A stretch of 64,000 nt of DNA. It comes from Leptospira johnsonii. Its GTDB lineage: Bacteria > Spirochaetota > Leptospiria > Leptospirales > Leptospiraceae. The stretch lies in assembly GCF_003112675.1 (NCBI RefSeq), contig NZ_BFAY01000012.1, forward strand, positions 1 to 64,000, written 5' to 3'. The position numbers and the translations under genes are program-made. The notes under the pieces are model-generated. The model was not told the DNA's origin and did not search any database. It saw only the letters and a list, made by a program, of their open reading frames with translations. Of the stretch, positions 59,606-64,000 are shown piece by piece (the stretch's first letter is position 1; each line of letters opens with the position of its first letter).

Positions 59606-61150
59606 TCATTCGACAAATTTTGATATGAGCGCTGCATACTTAGAATTCATCTTTTGAGTTCCTGCATACGTAAGATGATGGAAGTCCCAAAAATCAGTCG
59701 AAGGCAGTGCCCGACCTAGATCCACAAAATTGTCCCCGCCGCCGCTGATCTCACCCAGATAAGACAAATGCTCTCTATACCATTCCGAATCCCCATACCA
59801 GGAAAGACTGACCGGGTTTTCAGGATTGTTTATTAAGAGAAATGGCAGATCCTTCTCTTTGAAAAAAGAAATGAGCTTCTTCATGTAACGAAAATGAAGA
59901 ATGGGCCTGAACTTTTCCTTTGCGATCTTCTTCTTAGAGTCCGCTAACACCTGAATGTACTGTAATCCCGGTCTTTTTTTTAGGTCTGTCAAAAGGCGAA
60001 AGTAAAAGTATTCTTCATATTCCTTGTCGGACATCCCTAGATAACGTAGGTCTTCCAACCTTTCTTCTCGCACCGGTCTTCGATCCAAAAGTGAAAGATC
60101 ATCTTCCTTCCCAAAGATCTGCTGTAGCCTTACGCCCAGAACATCCCGAGCCCAGTCCTTATGTTCCGGTCCCGCAAAATAAGGGATCCAAGTATTGGAA
60201 AGCTCCACCCGGATCCAGTTATCCTTCTCCTCTTGTTCCAAAAACCTAGGATCCAGAAGAATTTTTTTCCAACCGGGACTCGTAAACTCCATGGTCTGTT
60301 GAACGGAATGGGAAGAATTTTCTAAATTCAGGATCAGCTTCCCATCCTTCAGGACTTCTTCTACCACCTGGATATAAAAACCTTTGTGGGTCATATACGG
60401 TTTTGGCTGAAAAGAAAAAACTTTCCCTGTCCAACCTCTAAAGGTCACTTTTTCCGGAATGTCGACACCATTGTATTCTCTAAAGCTGGTGTTCCTACCG
60501 AAACGATGCTCATAAAGAGAAGAAGAAATTTTCCAATAAATTTCCTTATAACGATAAGAACCAAAGATAGAAGCAGCCAGATATTCCGCACTTTTCTCTA
60601 ATCCGATCAAATCCCAAAACTCCAAAAGACTTTCCCAAGGAAAAATGATCTTAGATTGGGGGGCGTCACGGAAGTCCAAAGCGTCCAGGATCAGCTTGGA
60701 TTCTTCTGCGGTTTCGTTCTTGCCATTCTTAGGATCCAGAACATAGGCCCTATACAATCTCCAATCCACAAAGTTCACTGGATACACCACAAGATCCGGA
60801 GATAAACTTAGGAATTGTTCCCTCATTAAGTACGCATCCATAGGCGGCATACCTGCATAAGATAGAAAGATTATATCCAGATCTTTCCCTGTGACCTTAC
60901 GAAGTTCTTCCTCTAGGTCTTTAGGATTAATAGAATAGCCTGTAACGCTGGAACCTATTACTAAAACGCGGAATTTCTGCTTCGAAATTTTTTCGAAAGT
61001 TTTAAACTCGTGTAAAAAATTATAAAAGTAATCCGCGCCCCAGGAAGATTCGTTAGGCAAGAGCCAAAACGCATATCGGAACAAGAAGAAGTCCAAAAAA
61101 ATTACGGAGATCGCAACCGAAAATATAATCGTTAACTTGGAACGGGACAC
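59606..61150 (-). CDS. Membrane-anchored SGNH-like protein (DUF1574/AlgX-like)
   Basis: This is a 514-residue protein. One N-terminal membrane helix (IIFSVAISVIFLDFFLFRYAF) is followed by a periplasmic part. FRVLVIGSSVTGYSINPKDLEEEL looks like the block I Ser of an SGNH hydrolase, and DFWDFHHLTYAGTQKMN near the C-terminus supplies the Asp-x-x-His pair. It resembles the Leptospira DUF1574 group and AlgX/DltD-like acyl-transfer partners of MBOAT proteins. An MBOAT gene lies 1.5 kb away, which supports a joint O-acylation role. Its acceptor is unknown. Confidence 0.72.
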   Translation of the reverse strand: MSRSKLTIIFSVAISVIFLDFFLFRYAFWLLPNESSWGADYFYNFLHEFKTFEKISKQKFRVLVIGSSVTGYSINPKDLEEELRKVTGKDLDIIFLSYAGMPPMDAYLMREQFLSLSPDLVVYPVNFVDWRLYRAYVLDPKNGKNETAEESKLILDALDFRDAPQSKIIFPWESLLEFWDLIGLEKSAEYLAASIFGSYRYKEIYWKISSSLYEHRFGRNTSFREYNGVDIPEKVTFRGWTGKVFSFQPKPYMTHKGFYIQVVEEVLKDGKLILNLENSSHSVQQTMEFTSPGWKKILLDPRFLEQEEKDNWIRVELSNTWIPYFAGPEHKDWARDVLGVRLQQIFGKEDDLSLLDRRPVREERLEDLRYLGMSDKEYEEYFYFRLLTDLKKRPGLQYIQVLADSKKKIAKEKFRPILHFRYMKKLISFFKEKDLPFLLINNPENPVSLSWYGDSEWYREHLSYLGEISGGGDNFVDLGRALPSTDFWDFHHLTYAGTQKMNSKYAALISKFVE

Positions 61151-61241
61151 AGCTGCATAAACTGAAAGTAATTGCCTCTTTGTCCAGAAATTGTTGCATT
61201 TTCTACTTTACCTAGGATGAGGCATTGGCCAGGATTCCCAA

Positions 61242-62720
61242 GTGGTTTGGCTCTGGACTTCGATAATTATTTTCCTAGCCTCACTTATATTCTCCCTATT
61301 TACTGCACCTAAAGAAATTTTCTGGAACATAGAAGCTCTGTATCTTCCTTCCGTGTTGATCGACGTGCTTAGGGATGGAGGCTCATTAAGGACCTGGTCC
61401 TTTGCTCCCACACCTTATTTTTTTCCGGACCTACCTATAGTTTTTATATTCGGCTATATAACGGAGAATGTCTTCAGGACATTAACACTCTACGCCATCT
61501 TCCAAACCTCTCTACTCGCATACCTATTAGGAAAATTTATCCGGGCGATGGAGCCAAAAATGCCCAGGCCCCAAAGTTATGTATTCAGCTTACTCACACT
61601 TTCTTCTCTATTCTTGATCGCTGAAAAATTTCCATTATTGTATTTTTTATATTTCCCATCCGTACATATCAGCGCGTTTCTCACAACACTCTGGATCTGG
61701 CCTTATTTAAAAAGGGAGAAGGTCCCAAAATATTCCGTCTTTCCCTTACTTGCCTTACTTACAGTTTCGGACAGGATCTTAATTTTAGAATTGTATCTGC
61801 CCACCATGCTATCTTGGGCGAGAAGGTACGGTCGTTGGGGAACTTCTTTCCCGTTGATCTCCATTCGATTTTTCGCCACAGGGTTGATCGGACTCGGACT
61901 TCATTCGTTGATGAAAATATTTTTAACGATCAACTCACCCAACAAATTATCCACTCTCGAGTCGATCTCACATTGGTGGGGTGATCTTTTCGCCGCAATC
62001 CTGAGTTTAAAACTTTCAGGGATCTTTCTCGCATTTGCAATCCTGGGCGGGATCCTATGTCTAAGAAAAGGAAAAGAATCCGGGCATAGTTACGGATTTT
62101 TAGGATATTTCCAGCTTAGTCTTTGCTTTTTACCACCCTTACTTGGGCTCTATTCCGGCCAAAATTCGCTCAAATACAGCCTTCCTGCAATCGTAATGGT
62201 TCCAGTACTTTTCGGGATTTTACCTTCTATCAAAAATCAAAACTATCTGAGCCATTCCAGAAATTTCGCATTTTTAGGACTGATTTTCGGACTCGGTGTA
62301 TTCGCGGCATTTGGAGAAGAAGGGGCACTATTCAGAGATCCGAGAGAATCCATCCGACCGCCTGAAACAGTTTGCGTGGATGAATGGAAAGAAAAAGATT
62401 CATTCGTTTTCGTACTTTCAGAGCCGCGAAAAGCCAGAAGAATACTAACATATTCCGAAAAAAGAATCCTGGCTTACCCGATAGATTTCAGCACATTAGA
62501 AGGATCTTATTCAGTTTCCAATAAAGAATGGTTTCTATTTCCACCGGAAGGTCCAATCGCAGTATTACCAGAAGGTCTCGGAGAATCCAGGATCAAATCG
62601 TTTTACGGAGAACCTAGTCGTGTCTTAGATTGTGAGTCGGGGAACGGAAAAATTTGGATCTATGAAGATAACGCAAAGATCAGAGATTATCTGCAAAGAC
62701 CGGTTCAAAAAACAAAATAA
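61242..62720 (+). CDS. Polytopic membrane protein of unknown function
   Basis: This is a 492-residue protein starting with GTG 61242. About ten to twelve hydrophobic helices fill residues 1-370, and the last 110 residues are soluble (ESIRPPETVCVDEWKEKDSFVFVLSEPRK...). The layout, helices then a short periplasmic tail, resembles GT-C-type membrane glycosyltransferases or O-antigen-type proteins, but I see no DE or other catalytic motif. It is divergent from the SGNH-like gene and overlaps the end of the MBOAT gene by 16 bases. Confidence 0.7.
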   Translation: MVWLWTSIIIFLASLIFSLFTAPKEIFWNIEALYLPSVLIDVLRDGGSLRTWSFAPTPYFFPDLPIVFIFGYITENVFRTLTLYAIFQTSLLAYLLGKFIRAMEPKMPRPQSYVFSLLTLSSLFLIAEKFPLLYFLYFPSVHISAFLTTLWIWPYLKREKVPKYSVFPLLALLTVSDRILILELYLPTMLSWARRYGRWGTSFPLISIRFFATGLIGLGLHSLMKIFLTINSPNKLSTLESISHWWGDLFAAILSLKLSGIFLAFAILGGILCLRKGKESGHSYGFLGYFQLSLCFLPPLLGLYSGQNSLKYSLPAIVMVPVLFGILPSIKNQNYLSHSRNFAFLGLIFGLGVFAAFGEEGALFRDPRESIRPPETVCVDEWKEKDSFVFVLSEPRKARRILTYSEKRILAYPIDFSTLEGSYSVSNKEWFLFPPEGPIAVLPEGLGESRIKSFYGEPSRVLDCESGNGKIWIYEDNAKIRDYLQRPVQKTK

Positions 62721-64000
62721 ATAAACGGTTGTGACTCGGAAGAGAATACAACTGCAAACAAAAGCCCAATCCCGACCAGAATTCCGAACAATGCCGGATG
62801 TAAACCTTCATAAAATTTACGAAAGCTTCCATCTTTCTCATCTCGATTCCCAATCCAGGTAGCCGCAAAAAATAAGAAGAACCCAATAAACAAAATACGC
62901 AAATAAGAAAGTGCCGGATCCGCTCCAGCCGAAAAACCGAAAAGTTTTTCGAAAACGATCCCTGTGGTCTTCCAGTTAGGAGATCTGAAAAATACCCAAC
63001 AAAGAACTACAGCCAAGAGCACAAAAATCCTATAGGAAAATTTTCCTAAAATTCCAGGGCCGTTTTCGGCGGAAAAGAAACCGGGCCAAAATTTTTTCCC
63101 CATTCTTTCCAAGCCTAAAAATAACCCGTGAAACCCTCCCCAGACCACAAAATTCCAACTGGCCCCATGCCAAAGACCGCCCAAAAGCATTGTTAAAAAC
63201 AGATTCACATAAGTCCGAAGATCAGACTTACGATTCCCACCCAAAGGAATGTACAAATAATTCCGAAGCCAAGAAGAAAGAGAGATATGCCATCTTCTCC
63301 AAAAATCGGAAAACCCGGAAGCTAGATAAGGCATCCTAAAATTTTCAGTCAGCCTAAAACCCAAAAGAAGAGCACATCCCAAAGCAATATCTGTGTATCC
63401 GCTAAAATCGCAATAGATCTGAAGAGAATATGCAAAAACAGCCGCCCAGGCATAGGCACTCGAAAACTCCAATGGAGATCGATAGAAAGAATCCGGTAAG
63501 ATCGAAAGCTGATCTGCTATCACAACCTTCTTCCAAACACCAATCAAAACTAAGACGAGTCCTTCTCTGAGCGGGAGTTCCTTCCAAACCACCCAAGACC
63601 TGAGCTGAGGCAAAAAAGTCCGAGCTGGAACGATAGGCCCCGCAACCAATTGAGGAAAGAAGGAGAGAAAGAGTGCGTAGTTCCAAAAACTCCTTTCAGG
63701 CAAAATTTCTCTTCGAAATACATCAATTGTGTAACTCAGGGACTGAAAAGTGTAAAAAGAGATCCCAACGGGTAACACAATGCGCCATACAGGAAGACTT
63801 GAATTTAGGCCAAATGCCGATAATACGGCATTTCCGGACTGCATAAAGAAAATGAAATATTTAAAAAATCCCAAAACCCCTAGATTCAAAACCAAAGATA
63901 CAGAAAGTAGAATTGCCCGAGCCCTTCCTTCACTTTTATCCATTGTTCTTCCGATCCAATAATCCAAGATCGTAGTCCCGAAAAGAAGAAGTCCAAACTT
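62705..64000 (-). CDS. MBOAT-family membrane O-acyltransferase (5' end outside window)
   Basis: At least 431 residues are visible. The frame stays open to the right edge, with FGTTILDYWIGR at the first visible part, as in the N-terminal region of AlgI/DltB. The MBOAT signature segments are PVGISFYTFQSLSYTIDV, LFLSFFPQLVAGPI, YCDFSGYTDIALG, FRMPYLASGFSDFWRRWHISLSSWLRNYLYIPLGGNR and the catalytic His region MLLGGLWHGASWNFVVWG. It moves an acyl (often acetyl) group across the membrane to a polysaccharide or similar acceptor. The SGNH-like protein at 59606-61150 may be its partner. A TTG at 63967 in frame is an internal codon and not the real start. Confidence 0.93.
   Translation of the reverse strand, partial: KFGLLLFGTTILDYWIGRTMDKSEGRARAILLSVSLVLNLGVLGFFKYFIFFMQSGNAVLSAFGLNSSLPVWRIVLPVGISFYTFQSLSYTIDVFRREILPERSFWNYALFLSFFPQLVAGPIVPARTFLPQLRSWVVWKELPLREGLVLVLIGVWKKVVIADQLSILPDSFYRSPLEFSSAYAWAAVFAYSLQIYCDFSGYTDIALGCALLLGFRLTENFRMPYLASGFSDFWRRWHISLSSWLRNYLYIPLGGNRKSDLRTYVNLFLTMLLGGLWHGASWNFVVWGGFHGLFLGLERMGKKFWPGFFSAENGPGILGKFSYRIFVLLAVVLCWVFFRSPNWKTTGIVFEKLFGFSAGADPALSYLRILFIGFFLFFAATWIGNRDEKDGSFRKFYEGLHPALFGILVGIGLLFAVVFSSESQPFIYFVF

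Larger units (their letters stand above)
42441..63585. repeat. Dispersed 12-mer family GGWAGGAACTCC
   Basis: Exact copies, found by eye, are on plus at 42441, 43810, 44130, 50306, 54715 and 58968, and on minus (as GGAGTTCCTWCC) at 44412, 48144, 48417, 49689, 53350, 55007 and 63574. One-mismatch copies lie at 43473, 46149, 49774, 50150, 51268 and 52417. None is exact before 42 kb; the nearest is the one-mismatch copy at 19209. Copies fall in genes on both strands, in different reading frames (encoding Lys-Glu-Leu, Glu-Gly-Thr-Pro, Gly-Val-Pro, Gly-Ser-Ser-Tyr or Gly-Arg-Asn-Ser) and in gaps between genes, so DNA rather than protein seems conserved. The function is unknown. Confidence 0.75.

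Noticed and set aside
42441..63585. The 12-mer as a directional chromosome signal (KOPS or Chi type)
   Set aside because: The copies are split about evenly between strands, without a switch point.
63705..63967. TTG at 63967 as the true start of the MBOAT gene
   Set aside because: The frame continues upstream to the window edge with typical MBOAT N-terminal sequence, so the start is outside the window.

Overview
The window looks like chromosomal DNA of a Leptospira-type spirochaete. I infer this from moderate GC, frequent TTG/GTG starts, a DUF1564-type gene (a family I know only from Leptospira), several large sensor kinases, a lipoprotein with a permissive lipobox, and a mix of lineage-specific exported proteins with ordinary housekeeping genes. 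The species cannot be settled from the sequence alone. I see no rRNA, tRNA, CRISPR array or transposase.

Region by region. (1) 1-2054 looks like the proximal end of an integron-like island in the inverse orientation. A tyrosine recombinase (minus strand) reads toward a core site GTTAAGC. That is followed by one cassette encoding an exported protein whose stop codon lies inside a 164-bp attC-like folded element, then by the start of a second cassette cut by the window edge. (2) 2575-11685 is a signalling block: a double-kinase hybrid sensor, a 7TM/PAS kinase, an MHYT/PAS hybrid kinase and a REC-HD-GYP c-di-GMP phosphodiesterase. (3) 11690-14211 holds an SDR, two methionine-salvage genes (mtnB, mtnD) and efp. 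(4) 14393-19180 holds a phosphate-binding lipoprotein, a KamA/EpmB-type aminomutase, small proteins, a degenerate nucleotidyltransferase and an internally deleted DHFR-family gene. (5) 19220-28052 holds a GDSL hydrolase, a divergent RetSat-like oxidoreductase/TetR pair, and a tightly packed six-gene minus-strand lipid-modification operon (flavin oxidoreductase, DUF1365, CFA synthase, DUF2062, DUF1295, second methyltransferase). (6) 28282-30997 holds envelope and receptor-like proteins. (7) 31000-34031 is a polyamine/pyrimidine operon (speD, a SET domain fused to a SpeD-like domain, speE, pyrF). (8) 34199-45970 holds alr, a PlsC-like acyltransferase with two unknown partners, a kinase with a cytosolic solute-binding-like sensor, a lytic transglycosylase, a twin-CX3C protein, a PMT-type glycosyltransferase and a TetR regulator. 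(9) 46019-59528 is mostly housekeeping: aconitase, an OmpA-like protein, epmA, an OmpR-type regulator, DUF1564, a pterin dehydratase, a YqjD/E/K-like trio, pyruvate kinase and asd. (10) 59606-64000 holds an SGNH-like membrane protein, a polytopic membrane protein and an MBOAT acyltransferase running off the right edge.

How they work together: efp, an EpmB-type aminomutase and epmA, the set needed to beta-lysylate EF-P, all lie in this window but apart from one another. speD and speE form the spermidine branch. The three kinases and the HD-GYP protein probably form one co-transcribed signalling set.

The two strongest unexplained signals are the inverse integron-like island, run by a recombinase that lacks the usual IntI insertion, and a 12-mer GGWAGGAACTCC. 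By eye the 12-mer occurs 13 times exactly between 42.4 and 63.6 kb, in both orientations, in coding and non-coding DNA and in several reading frames, and never exactly in the first 42 kb.
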